A DNA stretch of 64,000 nt from JBEIHX01 sp040381075 (GTDB lineage Bacteria; Pseudomonadota; Alphaproteobacteria; Caulobacterales; Aquidulcibacteraceae): NCBI GenBank assembly GCA_040381075.1, contig JBEIHX010000004.1, positions 62,001-126,000 of the forward strand, read 5' to 3'. The notes below the pieces were generated by a model. The model did no database searches. It saw only the letters and a list, made by a program, of their open reading frames with translations, and was not told where the DNA came from. The position numbers and the translations under genes are program-made. This document shows positions 39,829 to 48,561 of this stretch, one piece after another (position 1 is the first letter of the stretch; each line of letters begins with the position of its first letter).

Positions 39829-40115
39829 CCGCAGCCAGACAACCCGCATGCGCGACACCCTGCATGCGCGCCCGCCTCCATGGGACGCCCGCCGACGTCC
39901 TCACGTCTCCCGGCCCCCTTCCACCGGCCCGCCCGTCGGACAGATCGACCTCCGGAAAGCCTGCCCCACCGGCAGCCAGCCCCCAGCCAGTCGACCGGAC
40001 GGACCACGCCGCCTGGGAAGACTACGCCTGCCTGGCGCCGCAGCTCGCCGCCGTCCCGCCCGCGCGTCGGGGTCGAGCCCCGCAACGGACGTCTGACCTG
40101 CCCAGGCCCCGATCC

Positions 40116-40213
40116 GTGCGACCAGGGCCGTGCGACCAGGGCCAAGCGACAGGGGCCAAGCGACCAGGGCCAAGCGACCGGGGCCAAGCGACCGGGGCCA
40201 AGCGACCGGGGCC
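40116..40213. repeat. Tandem repeat, 7 x 14 bp
   Basis: Two units GTGCGACCAGGGCC, then AAGCGACAGGGGCC, AAGCGACCAGGGCC and three AAGCGACCGGGGCC. It is the longest array in the window and lies 74 bases upstream of the TPR gene. Confidence 0.9.
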
Positions 40214-40287
40214 GTGAGAGCCCCAGGCGCCTGGGCGACGAAGCACGGGACGCACGCCGGCTGCAAACAACCGCGTAGGGCTGTATC

Positions 40288-40992
40288 ATGACACAAACAG
40301 TAAACCCAAGAGGCAAGCCCATGCAGATGTGGTCACGTTTCGCTCTCTCCGCCGCAGCCCTTGCAGGCGTTGCGTCAACTACCGACGCCGCAATTATGGT
40401 TCTCGGACGCACGGACGCCCGCGCCTGCTATGAAGCCGCTCGCGACGGGCGATCCGACCCCGGCGCCCTGGCGATCTGCGACAAGGCCGTGCAGCAGGAT
40501 TGGATCAGCGAGGGCGACCTTGCGGCGACCCACGTCAACCGCGGCATCCTGTCGATGCGGCGCACCGACGTCGATGATGCGATCGCCGACTTCAATCGCG
40601 CGATCCGGCTGCGACCCGACATTGGCGAGGCCTACCTCAACCGCGGCGCAGCGTTACTTCTGAAAGGCGCCGATGAGGCAGCCCTCAAAGACCTCGACGC
40701 CGCCCTTCGGCTCGGCTCGCGCCAGCCCCAGTCAGCCCACTACAACCGCGCCATCGCCCGCGAAAGACTGGGCGACGTCCGTGGCGCCTATGATGACTAC
40801 CAGGCCGCCCTGGCGATCCTGCCGGATTGGCCGCTGCCGCAGACCCAACTGGAACGCTTCACGATCGTTGTTCCCGGCGGGCCGCCGGAGGTCTCCGGCG
40901 CGATCCGCGCCGTCCTGGGAAACGGTGACGAGGCCCCGCCGACCCAGCGCGACGCCACCCCGGCCGCGCCCGGCGACCAGCCGGGACGCTGA
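40288..40992 (+). CDS. Exported tetratricopeptide repeat protein
   Basis: 234 residues from 40288; the in-frame ATGs at 40321 and 40327 give a more normal signal peptide (FALSAAALAGVASTTDAA). The mature part has three TPR units: about 75-110 (ATHVNRGILSMRRTDVDDAI), 110-140 (EAYLNRGAALLLKGADEAAL) and 145-178 (SAHYNRAIARERLGDVRGAY). The C-terminal 35 residues are low-complexity. TPRs mediate protein contacts; the role here, probably in the periplasm, is unknown. Confidence 0.8.
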   Translation: MTQTVNPRGKPMQMWSRFALSAAALAGVASTTDAAIMVLGRTDARACYEAARDGRSDPGALAICDKAVQQDWISEGDLAATHVNRGILSMRRTDVDDAIADFNRAIRLRPDIGEAYLNRGAALLLKGADEAALKDLDAALRLGSRQPQSAHYNRAIARERLGDVRGAYDDYQAALAILPDWPLPQTQLERFTIVVPGGPPEVSGAIRAVLGNGDEAPPTQRDATPAAPGDQPGR

Positions 40993-41244
40993 CGCCGGAA
41001 AATCTCCGGAAAATCGTCGGCCCGGCGCCCGCCCGGCTGGCGACGCGGCGTGTCATGCGGACGGGTGGCGCACACGGCGGGGCTGTGCAGGCCAGCGCAT
41101 CGGATTGGCCTGCCGGGGTTGCCGCCGGGTTTTGGGCCCGGGGGAGCAGGGGGGCCCCTTCGTCTTGGAAACCCTTGGATTGGACGGCGGCGGATCGGGC
41201 GAATGGGAGAAGCGCCGGCAGGATCAACAGGCGGCGCCTGGATC

Positions 41245-41868
41245 CTACGCAGCGCGGTAGGCCGCGACGAAAGCCTCCGCCGTCCGGTCGAGGAAAGCGG
41301 CGAGGTCAATAGGGCGCAAGCTGTCGCCGCCCAGCAGTTGCTGGTGCAGCATCACCGTCAAAATCGGCGAGAACAGGTGGAAGGCGGCGGTGCGAAGATC
41401 GCACGTCCGCATCTGGCCGGCGGCCACATGGGCGGCAAAACGCCGCTCCAAGGCCTGCAGCGACGGCTCCAGAAGAAGCGTCAGATAGGCCTTGCCGAGC
41501 AGCGGGTGCCCAGCCCCCTCCACGATGCCGACCGCATGGGCGTGCGCAAAGCCGCCATGCTGCATGCCAGCATGGCTCAGAGCCACATAGGCACGCACCG
41601 AACTCTCAAAACCGTCCAGGGGAGCTGAAACAAAGTCGATGAACGGCGCTCCACGCTCACCGATACGCTCCAGGATCGCGGCCACCGCCCCCTCACGGTC
41701 GCCAAAATAGTGGCGCAGCGTCGGTGCGCTGATGCCCGCGCACGCCGCGAGCTCGCGCAGGCTCGCGCGCTGCGGAGGCGCGCTGAGGGTCGCTGCGACC
41801 ATCTTGTCGATGATCTCGCCGCGTTTTTCGTCGTAGTCGGGGTTTCGCTTGCCTTGTGGACGAGGCAT
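41245..41868 (-). CDS. TetR family transcriptional regulator
   Basis: 207 residues from the ATG at 41868 (MPRPQGKRNPDYDEKR); an ATG at 41910 is possible. The helix-turn-helix is SLRELAACAGISAPTLRHYFGDREG, with segments around 35-60. The C-terminal ligand domain is unlike characterised members, so the effector is unknown. It is divergent from the methyltransferase gene, with a repeat-bearing intergenic region between them, and convergent with the TPR gene. Confidence 0.88.
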   Translation of the reverse strand: MPRPQGKRNPDYDEKRGEIIDKMVAATLSAPPQRASLRELAACAGISAPTLRHYFGDREGAVAAILERIGERGAPFIDFVSAPLDGFESSVRAYVALSHAGMQHGGFAHAHAVGIVEGAGHPLLGKAYLTLLLEPSLQALERRFAAHVAAGQMRTCDLRTAAFHLFSPILTVMLHQQLLGGDSLRPIDLAAFLDRTAEAFVAAYRAA

Positions 41869-42270
41869 GGACAGCAACTCAGTTTGACGATGGCGAATCC
41901 TAAGACGCAACAGATCAAAAGCCTAGTCGCTGCGCGATTTGCGCCCAAGCCCTGGCGCAGCGTTGCAAGTGGCGGCGCCCCAGACGGCTGTGCCCCTGAT
42001 GGCGGCGACCCTGGCCCCAGCATAGCCAACGCAAGCATACCCAACGCCAGCCTACCCAACGCCAGCCTACCAGACGCCAGCGTCACCGGCGCCCGGCTTG
42101 CCAGGCGACGGCATCGACCGGCGTTGCACCCCAAAGGGCGGCGCGCGATCCGCAGCGCGCCACGGCGGCGTACGCCGGCGCACGCACCGGTCCGACCCGT
42201 CCGGCCGCACCCGCAGCCTCAGGGATCAGCCATGCGCCAGGGACGTGCGCCCCCTTGGCAAGGATCCAAC
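41869..42270. other. Divergent intergenic region between TetR and methyltransferase genes
   Basis: It holds both start regions, a 4 x 15-bp tandem array (42021-42080), and no convincing gene. An in-frame ATG at 42232 could extend the methyltransferase by 13 residues. Confidence 0.5.
42021..42080. repeat. Tandem repeat, 4 x 15 bp
   Basis: Units CATAGCCAACGCAAG, CATACCCAACGCCAG, CCTACCCAACGCCAG and CCTACCAGACGCCAG, showing stepwise divergence. Confidence 0.85.
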
Positions 42271-42939
42271 ATGCATCCGCCGGACCTGAAGGACAGCCAG
42301 GCGCGCCGCGCCTTCATTCGCGCCAACACCATCGCGCGCGCCCCGCCGCATTGTCCGGAAATCATGCTGCACCTGGCCCACGACGCGCTGGAGCTGTGGC
42401 GCCTGAGCGAGGAGGAACTGGGCGCCATTGGCCTGCCCCCGCCATTCTGGGCCTTCGCCTGGGCCGGCGGCCAGGCGCTGGCGCGCTATGTGCTCGACAA
42501 TCCGGATATCATCCGTGGACGCTCGGTCATCGACTTCGCCGCCGGATCCGGCATGGTCGCCATCGCGGCCATGAAAGCAGGGGCCGCCTGCGCCTGCGCA
42601 ACCGACATAGACCTCTTTGCAATCGAAGCGATCGGTCTCAACGCCTCGCTCAACGGCATTGTGATCGAGCCCCGGGCGGGAGACATCATTGGCCAGGATT
42701 GCCCCCCTGACAGCGTCATCCTGGCCGGCGACATCTGCTACGAACAGGCATCCGCCCGTGCAGTCACGGATTGGCTTGCCGCACAGCACCAGGCCGGCCG
42801 CACAGTGCTTATCGGCGACCCCGGGAGGACATATCTGGCCAAGGACCGGCTTGTGCCAATTGCTGAATACCAGACGCCGGTGATGGCCTCGCTGGAGGAT
42901 GCAGAGGTCAAACGGACCAACGTCTGGCGATTCAGATAG
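42271..42939 (+). CDS. METTL20/ETF-beta-type lysine methyltransferase-like protein
   Basis: 222 residues from the ATG at 42271, which has AAGGA 6 bases upstream. The SAM-binding motif is VIDFAAGSGMVAIAAMKAGA, followed by an acidic ATDID loop and the DICYE post-II segment. The N-terminal FIRANTIARAPPHCPEI and PPPFWAFAWAGGQALARY are typical of the METTL20-related family, whose bacterial members methylate lysines of electron transfer flavoprotein beta. ETF would also serve the acyl-CoA dehydrogenases in this window. The specific substrate is inferred from family only. Confidence 0.75.
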   Translation: MHPPDLKDSQARRAFIRANTIARAPPHCPEIMLHLAHDALELWRLSEEELGAIGLPPPFWAFAWAGGQALARYVLDNPDIIRGRSVIDFAAGSGMVAIAAMKAGAACACATDIDLFAIEAIGLNASLNGIVIEPRAGDIIGQDCPPDSVILAGDICYEQASARAVTDWLAAQHQAGRTVLIGDPGRTYLAKDRLVPIAEYQTPVMASLEDAEVKRTNVWRFR

Positions 42940-42947
42940 GGCGCCCC

Positions 42948-44048
42948 TCAGTCCAGGGTCGCGAGTGCGGCGGCGGTGTAGTCCATCAACTGATCATGCC
43001 GGCCGGTGCGGATCTTTTCAGCCCAGCCTGCATCCTGCAACAGTGCGCGGCCCACGGCGACAAGATCGAACTCGTCGGCCTCAAGTCGCCGGATCAGTTC
43101 ATCGAGACTTGCAGGACGCGAAGGCTCACCGCGCATGCCGCCGACAAACTCGCCGCTCAGCCCGACTGAGCCCACAGTAATCACCGGCTTGGCGGAAATC
43201 TTCTTTGTCCAGCCGGCCAGATTGAGGTGAGACCCCTCAAACTCGGGTTCCCAAAACCGACGCTGCGAGCAATGAAAGCAGTCAACGCCCGCCTCGATGA
43301 GCGGCGCCAGCCACGCTTCCAGTTCCTGCGGGGATGACGCCAGCTTCGCTGCGTAGTCCTGCTGCTTGAATTGAGAAAACCGCAGGATCAAAGCATAGTC
43401 CGGACCGAGGCGCGCGCGCGCGGCACGGATGATCTCCGCCGCAAAGCGGGTGCGGGCCACCATGTCTCCGCCGTAGCGATCCGTTCGCTGATTGGACCGG
43501 TCCCAGAAGAACTGATCGATAAGATAGCCATGCGCGCCGTGGATCTCGCAGGCCTGAAAGCCAAGATCGCGCGCGGACGCCGCCGCGCTCGCGAACGCGT
43601 CCACCGCATCTGCGATATCCTCTTCACTCATCGGCTCGCCGACCCGCTTGCCCGAACCGGACAACCCGGACGGGCCGTCGCTGCGTGCATCGGGATTTGG
43701 ACCCTGACCCGGTTTGCGCATCATGCCGACATGCCAGATCTGGGGCGCCATGACCCCGCCCGCCGCCTTGACCTCGTCAATCACCCGCTTCCAGCCCGCG
43801 AGCGCCTCCTCCCCGAAAAAGGCCGGCACATTGGCGTCAAATGATGCGCCCGGACGGTTCGGGCTCGCGCCCTCCGATATGATGAACCCCACGCCGCCTT
43901 CAGCGCGGCGACGGTAATAGGCAGCCACATCCGCCCCAGGCGTGCTGTTGGGGCTCTTCTGACGCGTCATCGGCGCCATCACGATGCGGTTCTTGAGCGT
44001 CAATCCCTTGAATGTGAAAGGACGGAAAAGCGCGTCGACGGACATCAC
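42948..44048 (-). CDS. Old Yellow Enzyme family NADH:flavin oxidoreductase
   Basis: A 366-residue FMN TIM barrel. NRIVMAPMTR opens it; EIHGAHGYLIDQFFWDRSNQRTD and FDLVAVGRALLQDAGW are the FMN-binding and phosphate-binding segments. The usual HxN/HxxH substrate pair corresponds to EIHGAHGY and nearby. OYEs reduce activated C=C bonds of enals, enones or nitro compounds with NAD(P)H. The gene is convergent with the methyltransferase and stands alone. Confidence 0.92.
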   Translation of the reverse strand: MMSVDALFRPFTFKGLTLKNRIVMAPMTRQKSPNSTPGADVAAYYRRRAEGGVGFIISEGASPNRPGASFDANVPAFFGEEALAGWKRVIDEVKAAGGVMAPQIWHVGMMRKPGQGPNPDARSDGPSGLSGSGKRVGEPMSEEDIADAVDAFASAAASARDLGFQACEIHGAHGYLIDQFFWDRSNQRTDRYGGDMVARTRFAAEIIRAARARLGPDYALILRFSQFKQQDYAAKLASSPQELEAWLAPLIEAGVDCFHCSQRRFWEPEFEGSHLNLAGWTKKISAKPVITVGSVGLSGEFVGGMRGEPSRPASLDELIRRLEADEFDLVAVGRALLQDAGWAEKIRTGRHDQLMDYTAAALATLD

Positions 44049-44078
44049 GGATCTCCTGGCGCAGCCCTGGAGCCGCAG

Positions 44079-45338
44079 TTAATCAACAAAGCGAATGCTG
44101 GGCGCAGGCTTGGCCCCGGCGCCATCCTCGAGGGCGCTCAAGACACCCTGCGCAATTGCGTAGAACGGCGCGGCCGCCGGCCCCGCCGGATCAAGCGCCG
44201 CAGGCGGGCTGCCCGCGTCAGACAATTCGCGGATCGCCGGTATAAGGGCAATGTCGCCGAGAAAAGGCGCGCCATAGGCCGCCGCCGTGCGGCGCGCGCC
44301 ATCCTCGCCAAAGATATGCACGCGCCGGCCCGATGCGTCCTCGTAATAGGCCATGTTCTGCACAACGCCGAGAATCGGCACATGGGTCTTGCGGAACATT
44401 TCCACGCCCCGGCGGACGTCCGTCAGCGCAATCTCCTGCGGCGTCGACACGATCACGGCGCCGGCGAGGCTGACGCGCTGCGCCATCGTCAGCTGCGCGT
44501 CACCGGTTCCCGGCGGCATGTCCACGATCAGAATGTCAAGCGACCCCCAGTCCACGTCATTCATCATCTGGGTCAGCGCGCTCATCACGATGGGACCGCG
44601 CCAGATCATCGGGGCGTCCTCATCGACCAGGAAGCCGATCGACATCGCCTTGAGACCCCATGCTTCCAGCGGCGCCAGCTTCTTGTCGGCGCCAAGCTCA
44701 GGCTTTGCGGCGGACAGACCGAGCAGACGCGGGGCAGACGGGCCATACACATCCGCGTCAAGCAGACCGACGCGCCGGCCCAGGCGCGCCAGCGCACACG
44801 CCAGATTGACCGCCACCGTTGACTTGCCCACCCCGCCCTTGCCGCTGGCGACCGCGACGATCGCGCCGACCCCAGGGATGCCTCCGCCCGCCGGCGCCGG
44901 ACGCGGCGCCAGCGCCTGCGCAGCGCCAGGGTCCATCTTCACGCCTTTTTGAACACGCACGCTCGCAGGCGCGCCCGACGCGCCCAGACGTCCCCCGCGC
45001 CCAGTCGCAGGCGGGCGCTGCGCAGCATCGGCGTGAGCTGTCAGGACAGCCGTGACGCCCGTCACCCCCGGCACGCCGGCGACCGCCTTCTCCGCCGCAA
45101 GGCGCACCGTCTCCCAGGCGGCGTCGCGCGACGCCGCCTCAACGACAAAGCCAATTCGGCCATCCGGACGCAGCGTCAACCCACCGATCCGGCCCGCCGC
45201 CACAAGGCCCCGGCCGCTCCCGGGATCAACAATCCGGTCCAGCGCGACGCGCGCAGCGTCCAGCAGCGCAGCACCCCCAGGCTCACCGCCGGGATCGCCC
45301 ACGAACCGGGAATTATCGCCGCTGGATGTTCCGCCCAT
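44079..45338 (-). CDS. Mrp/ApbC family Fe-S cluster carrier ATPase
   Basis: 419 residues. The first 90 look like a MIP18/DUF59 domain (ALDRIVDPGSGRGLVAAGRI), followed by a low-complexity linker. The P-loop is VASGKGGVGKSTVAVNLA, a deviant Walker A, with LLDADVYGPS, DMPPGTGDAQLT and NMAYYE as other family motifs. The C-terminal CxxC common in Mrp proteins is not seen: after NMAYYEDASG the sequence lacks the C-x-C pair, so cluster binding may differ. Mrp proteins carry Fe-S clusters to targets in the cytoplasm. The N-terminal start is uncertain. Confidence 0.9.
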   Translation of the reverse strand: MGGTSSGDNSRFVGDPGGEPGGAALLDAARVALDRIVDPGSGRGLVAAGRIGGLTLRPDGRIGFVVEAASRDAAWETVRLAAEKAVAGVPGVTGVTAVLTAHADAAQRPPATGRGGRLGASGAPASVRVQKGVKMDPGAAQALAPRPAPAGGGIPGVGAIVAVASGKGGVGKSTVAVNLACALARLGRRVGLLDADVYGPSAPRLLGLSAAKPELGADKKLAPLEAWGLKAMSIGFLVDEDAPMIWRGPIVMSALTQMMNDVDWGSLDILIVDMPPGTGDAQLTMAQRVSLAGAVIVSTPQEIALTDVRRGVEMFRKTHVPILGVVQNMAYYEDASGRRVHIFGEDGARRTAAAYGAPFLGDIALIPAIRELSDAGSPPAALDPAGPAAAPFYAIAQGVLSALEDGAGAKPAPSIRFVD

Positions 45339-45428
45339 CGCACCGCCTTCGCGACCAATTTGACCCGCCTGCCCGTGCCGTAGCCCCCGCTCAGGGATGG
45401 GCTGCAGCTCAGGCCAACTTTTTCTTAG

Positions 45429-45453
45429 CGCCCTTCATGCCTATGTAAGGGCG
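45429..45453. promoter_or_regulatory. Inverted repeat upstream of hflK
   Basis: Arms CGCCCTT and AAGGGCG separated by 11 bases, in the divergent mrp-hflK intergenic region, 47 bases before the hflK start. Could be an operator or a leader hairpin. Confidence 0.3.
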
Positions 45454-45500
45454 TCGTGCAACCGCGCGGACGCAGCAACGCGTCGTCGCAGGGGATGAAG

Positions 45501-46700
45501 ATGCCGTGGAATGACCAGTCGGGCCAGGGCCCGTGGGGCGATCGCAATAACCCGTCGGGCCCGAAAAACCCCTGGGGACAAGGCCCGTCGGGCCAGGGAC
45601 CGCGGGGACCAGGCCCCGGCCAGGGCCCGGGGCGCGGGGGAGCAGACCTCGAGGAACGCCTGAAACAGCTGCGCGAGCGCTTCGGCAGATCCGGGGGCGG
45701 TGATTCGTCCGGCGGCGAATTCAACCTGCAGGGTCCCGGCAGGGCCGGCCTCGCGGTGATCGCCGGCCTCGCCGTCGTCGGCTGGTTCGCAACCGGCATC
45801 TACTTTGTCCAGGAAGGCGAACGCGCCGCGGTGCTGCGGTTTGGGAAATTCGACCGGGAAACCGGCCCAGGCCCGCACCTGGCGCTGCCCTATCCGATCG
45901 AAGAGCGCATCCATGTCCCGGTGTCGCGCTTGAACCGCATCGAAGTCGGCGCGGAGGAACGCGGCGGCGAAGCGATCGGTCTCATGATCACCGGCGATCA
46001 GAACATCGTGGATCTGCATTTCGCGGTGAACTGGCGCGTGGGCAGTGTGGAGAACTTCCTCTTCAATCTGGAGGACCCGGCCGCCGCGGTCGGCGGCGTG
46101 GCCGAGTCCGTGGTGCGCGAAGTGGTGGGCAAGCGCAATCTGGAGGGCGTGCTGACCGTCGACCGGGCGGAGATCGAGACCCAGGCGCGTGAGCAGATCC
46201 AGGCGACCCTTGATCGCTACCGCGCTGGCGTGCTGATCGAAAACATCACCCTGCAAAAGGCGGATCCGCCAGCCAGCGTTCTGCCGGCCTTCCGGGCAGT
46301 CGCTGCGGCCGAGCAGGAGGCCCAGACGAAAATCCAGCAGGCCACCGAGCACCGCAACAAGATCGTGCCCGCCGCCCGCGGGGAGGCCGCGCGCATCCTG
46401 CAGGAGGCCGAAGCCTATAAGGAACGGGTGGTGCGCGAGGCGAGCGGGGAAGCCCAGCGTTTCAACCTCGTCTATGACCAGTACCGCCGGGCGCCTGGCG
46501 TGACCCGCCAGCGCCTGTTCATGGAGACCATGGAGCGCGTCTACGGTGACGCCAACAAAGTCATCATCGACGGCAAAGCCGGCCAGATGATGGTGCTCCC
46601 GCCCGAATTGTTGCGCCCGCGCGCGCCAGCGCAGAGCCAGCCCCCTGTCGCGCCCGCGCCGCAGGCCCAGGCGCAAACCTCGTCACGGAGCATGAACTGA
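45501..46700 (+). CDS. hflK: FtsH modulator HflK
   Basis: About 399 residues from the ATG at 45501, with AGGGG 6 bases upstream; an ATG at 45495 abuts that site and is less likely. A proline/glycine-rich cytoplasmic N-terminus (to about 60) is followed by one membrane helix (LAVIAGLAVVGWFATGIYFV) and an SPFH/band-7 domain starting EGERAAVLRFGKFDRETGPG. A helical region (EAARILQEAEAYKERVV) and a Q/A/P-rich tail end it. HflK and HflC form a large cage in the inner membrane around the FtsH protease. hflC starts on the same TGATG. Confidence 0.95.
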   Translation: MPWNDQSGQGPWGDRNNPSGPKNPWGQGPSGQGPRGPGPGQGPGRGGADLEERLKQLRERFGRSGGGDSSGGEFNLQGPGRAGLAVIAGLAVVGWFATGIYFVQEGERAAVLRFGKFDRETGPGPHLALPYPIEERIHVPVSRLNRIEVGAEERGGEAIGLMITGDQNIVDLHFAVNWRVGSVENFLFNLEDPAAAVGGVAESVVREVVGKRNLEGVLTVDRAEIETQAREQIQATLDRYRAGVLIENITLQKADPPASVLPAFRAVAAAEQEAQTKIQQATEHRNKIVPAARGEAARILQEAEAYKERVVREASGEAQRFNLVYDQYRRAPGVTRQRLFMETMERVYGDANKVIIDGKAGQMMVLPPELLRPRAPAQSQPPVAPAPQAQAQTSSRSMN

Positions 46701-47572
46701 TGCGCAACTTCGCCGGCATCGCCATCGCCGTCGTCACAGCCCTCTTCGTGCTGGTGACACAGACCTTCTATGTGGTGCGCCAGACCCAGCAGGCGCTGGT
46801 CTTCCAGTTCGGGCAGGTCGTGGGCGTCATCAACCCCACGGGCAAGAACGAGCCCGGGCTGCAGGTCAAGATCCCGTTCGTGCAGAACACGGTCATCTAC
46901 GACAAGCGGCTCATCCAGCTCGATTTCGAGCCGACCGAAATCGTCGCGTCCGACCAGGAGCGCCTGCGCATGGACGCCATCGCGCGCTACCATATCGTCG
47001 ACCCGCTGCTCTTCTACCAATCGGTCCGCACCATCGACACGGCGGAAAGCCGCCTCAACGGTTTCGTGTCGTCCGCCATGCGTCGGGTGCTCGGCCGGGT
47101 GACGTCGACGGACATCATCTCGGGCCAGCGCGCCGAGCTGATGCGCCAGATCGGCATTGAGGCCAACCTCAACGCCAAGCCGCTGGGGATCGCCATCACC
47201 GACGTGCGCATCCTGCGGGCCGATCTGCCAGAAGCCAACCGGGACCGGGTGTTCCAGCGCATGGCCGCCGAACGCGCCCAGCGCGCCACAGAACTGCGCG
47301 CCCAGGGCGAACAGCGCGCAACGGAAATCGTGGCCGAAGCTGAACGTGTCGCCACGGTCACGCGCGCCGAGGCGCAGGAACAGGCAGAGCGCATTCGCGG
47401 TGAGGGCGAGGCCCGCCGCGCTGAGCTGTTCTCGCAGGCCTTCGGGCGGGACCCGCAGTTCGCGTCCTTCTACCGTTCCATGCAGGCCTACGAAAAATCG
47501 CTCCGCGGCGACAACACCACCATGGTGATCGCGCCCGATGGCGAGTTCTTCAAGCAGATGGGCGAACGCTAG
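46700..47572 (+). CDS. hflC: FtsH modulator HflC
   Basis: 290 residues. An N-terminal membrane helix (GIAIAVVTALFVLVTQTFYV) precedes the SPFH domain (QTQQALVFQFGQVVGV), the long coiled-coil rich in ERAQRATELRAQGEQRATEI-type sequence, and the ending QAYEKSLRGDNTTMVIAPDG, which is typical of HflC. It pairs with HflK to regulate FtsH. Convergent with the next gene, 7 bases apart. Confidence 0.95.
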   Translation: MRNFAGIAIAVVTALFVLVTQTFYVVRQTQQALVFQFGQVVGVINPTGKNEPGLQVKIPFVQNTVIYDKRLIQLDFEPTEIVASDQERLRMDAIARYHIVDPLLFYQSVRTIDTAESRLNGFVSSAMRRVLGRVTSTDIISGQRAELMRQIGIEANLNAKPLGIAITDVRILRADLPEANRDRVFQRMAAERAQRATELRAQGEQRATEIVAEAERVATVTRAEAQEQAERIRGEGEARRAELFSQAFGRDPQFASFYRSMQAYEKSLRGDNTTMVIAPDGEFFKQMGER

Positions 47573-47579
47573 CGCCGCC

Positions 47580-48164
47580 TCACGCCCCGAGCATGCGGAC
47601 CACCTCCTCGGCGGCGGCCGTCATTGCTTCGGGGCGTGACCATACCCTGAAGTCGCCGTCGGCATAGCCCTGCGCATTGGCCCGGTAGAGCAGCGCGTTG
47701 AGACGGTTCGCGCGCCTGTTGTCCCGCGTGCGCCTGACCTCTGCCGGCTGGCCCATGACGATTGAATTCGGCGGGATGACCATGCCCTCCTTCACGAAGG
47801 CATGCCCCGCGACGATCGAATTGGCGCCGATGACCGCCCCATCCATGATCGTCGCGTTGATCCCGATCAGGCAGTCCGCGCCGATCGTGCAGCCATGCAG
47901 GGTCACATGATGGGTGATCGAGCAATAGGCGCCCACGACCGCCGGCGTGCCCGCGCCGATGTGCACCATGACAAAGTCCTGGATGTTGGCCGCCTCGCCG
48001 ATCTCGATGTGCAGCGCTTCCGCCCGCATGACCACATTTGGCCAGACAGAGGCGTGGCGCGCGATCCGCACCGCGCCGTAGATCTGCGCGGAGGCGTGGA
48101 TGAAGGCGTCAGGATCAACAGAAACGTCCGGCCCCGCTACACGATACTCCCGACCGCGGATCAT
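47580..48164 (-). CDS. Gamma-carbonic-anhydrase-like left-handed beta-helix protein
   Basis: 194 residues from the ATG at 48164, preceded by GGAGGAGG. The hexapeptide-repeat beta-helix spans about 20-150 (GAVRIARHASVWPNVVMRAE, NIQDFVMVH, YCSITHHVTLHGCTIG, IGINATIMDGAVIGANSIVA). The histidines in MVH and THHVTLHG are the zinc ligands of gamma-class carbonic anhydrases, and the family includes YrdA and PaaY. Activity is uncertain because many homologues are inactive or act as thioesterases. A longer in-frame extension is non-coding in character. Confidence 0.88.
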   Translation of the reverse strand: MIRGREYRVAGPDVSVDPDAFIHASAQIYGAVRIARHASVWPNVVMRAEALHIEIGEAANIQDFVMVHIGAGTPAVVGAYCSITHHVTLHGCTIGADCLIGINATIMDGAVIGANSIVAGHAFVKEGMVIPPNSIVMGQPAEVRRTRDNRRANRLNALLYRANAQGYADGDFRVWSRPEAMTAAAEEVVRMLGA

Positions 48165-48561
48165 GCCGCCTCCTCCAGCGCCGACTGCGGCGCGTCCCTT
48201 CTGTCTGACCCGCAGGCTCCTGCAGTCATGCAGATCTCCCCACGCACCCGCGGGCGCACGCCAGCGCCCGTGCGTCACAACCGCGACGATGGGCGCGCGT
48301 GGCGCGGCGACCCGCCGTCAGGACAGCGACCGCATGCGCGCAGCACAGGCCCGACCGGACGCGGAGCACGGCGGCGGACGGACTGACCGCACGGGGGCGG
48401 TTTGGACCGACGGATATCTGGCTCGCCCCATGGCGAGCGCATATCAAGGCCCCGCGCACAGCTGCGCCGCCGCCCCCGCTCGGGCAGAGCAGGACCCCGG
48501 GGCCCCCGGCTGAACCCGCGGCGCAATCATTGGCCAGGCCCCGGCTCAGGCAACCACCGCC
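48165..48561. other. Intergenic region upstream of the beta-helix gene
   Basis: GC-rich, no recognisable gene, repeat or clear promoter. It should contain the promoter of the beta-helix gene and the end of the acyl-CoA dehydrogenase transcript. Confidence 0.4.

Larger units (their letters stand above)
39685..40287. other. Repeat-rich divergent intergenic region
   Basis: This gap separates ctaC from the divergent TPR gene and must hold both promoters. It contains two unrelated tandem arrays (39760-39828 and 40116-40213). The open frames crossing it are cysteine- or proline-rich read-outs of the repeats, not genes. Confidence 0.6.

Noticed and set aside
40116..40213. Possible CRISPR array
   Set aside because: Units are directly adjacent without spacers and only 14 bp long; no cas genes are present.
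39681..40412. Minus-strand ORF rich in cysteine, histidine and short repeats
   Set aside because: It is a read-out of two tandem DNA repeats in an intergenic region, not a cysteine-rich protein.
45540..45650. GC-rich repeats as another intergenic minisatellite
   Set aside because: They encode the proline/glycine-rich N-terminus of HflK, which is normal for that protein.
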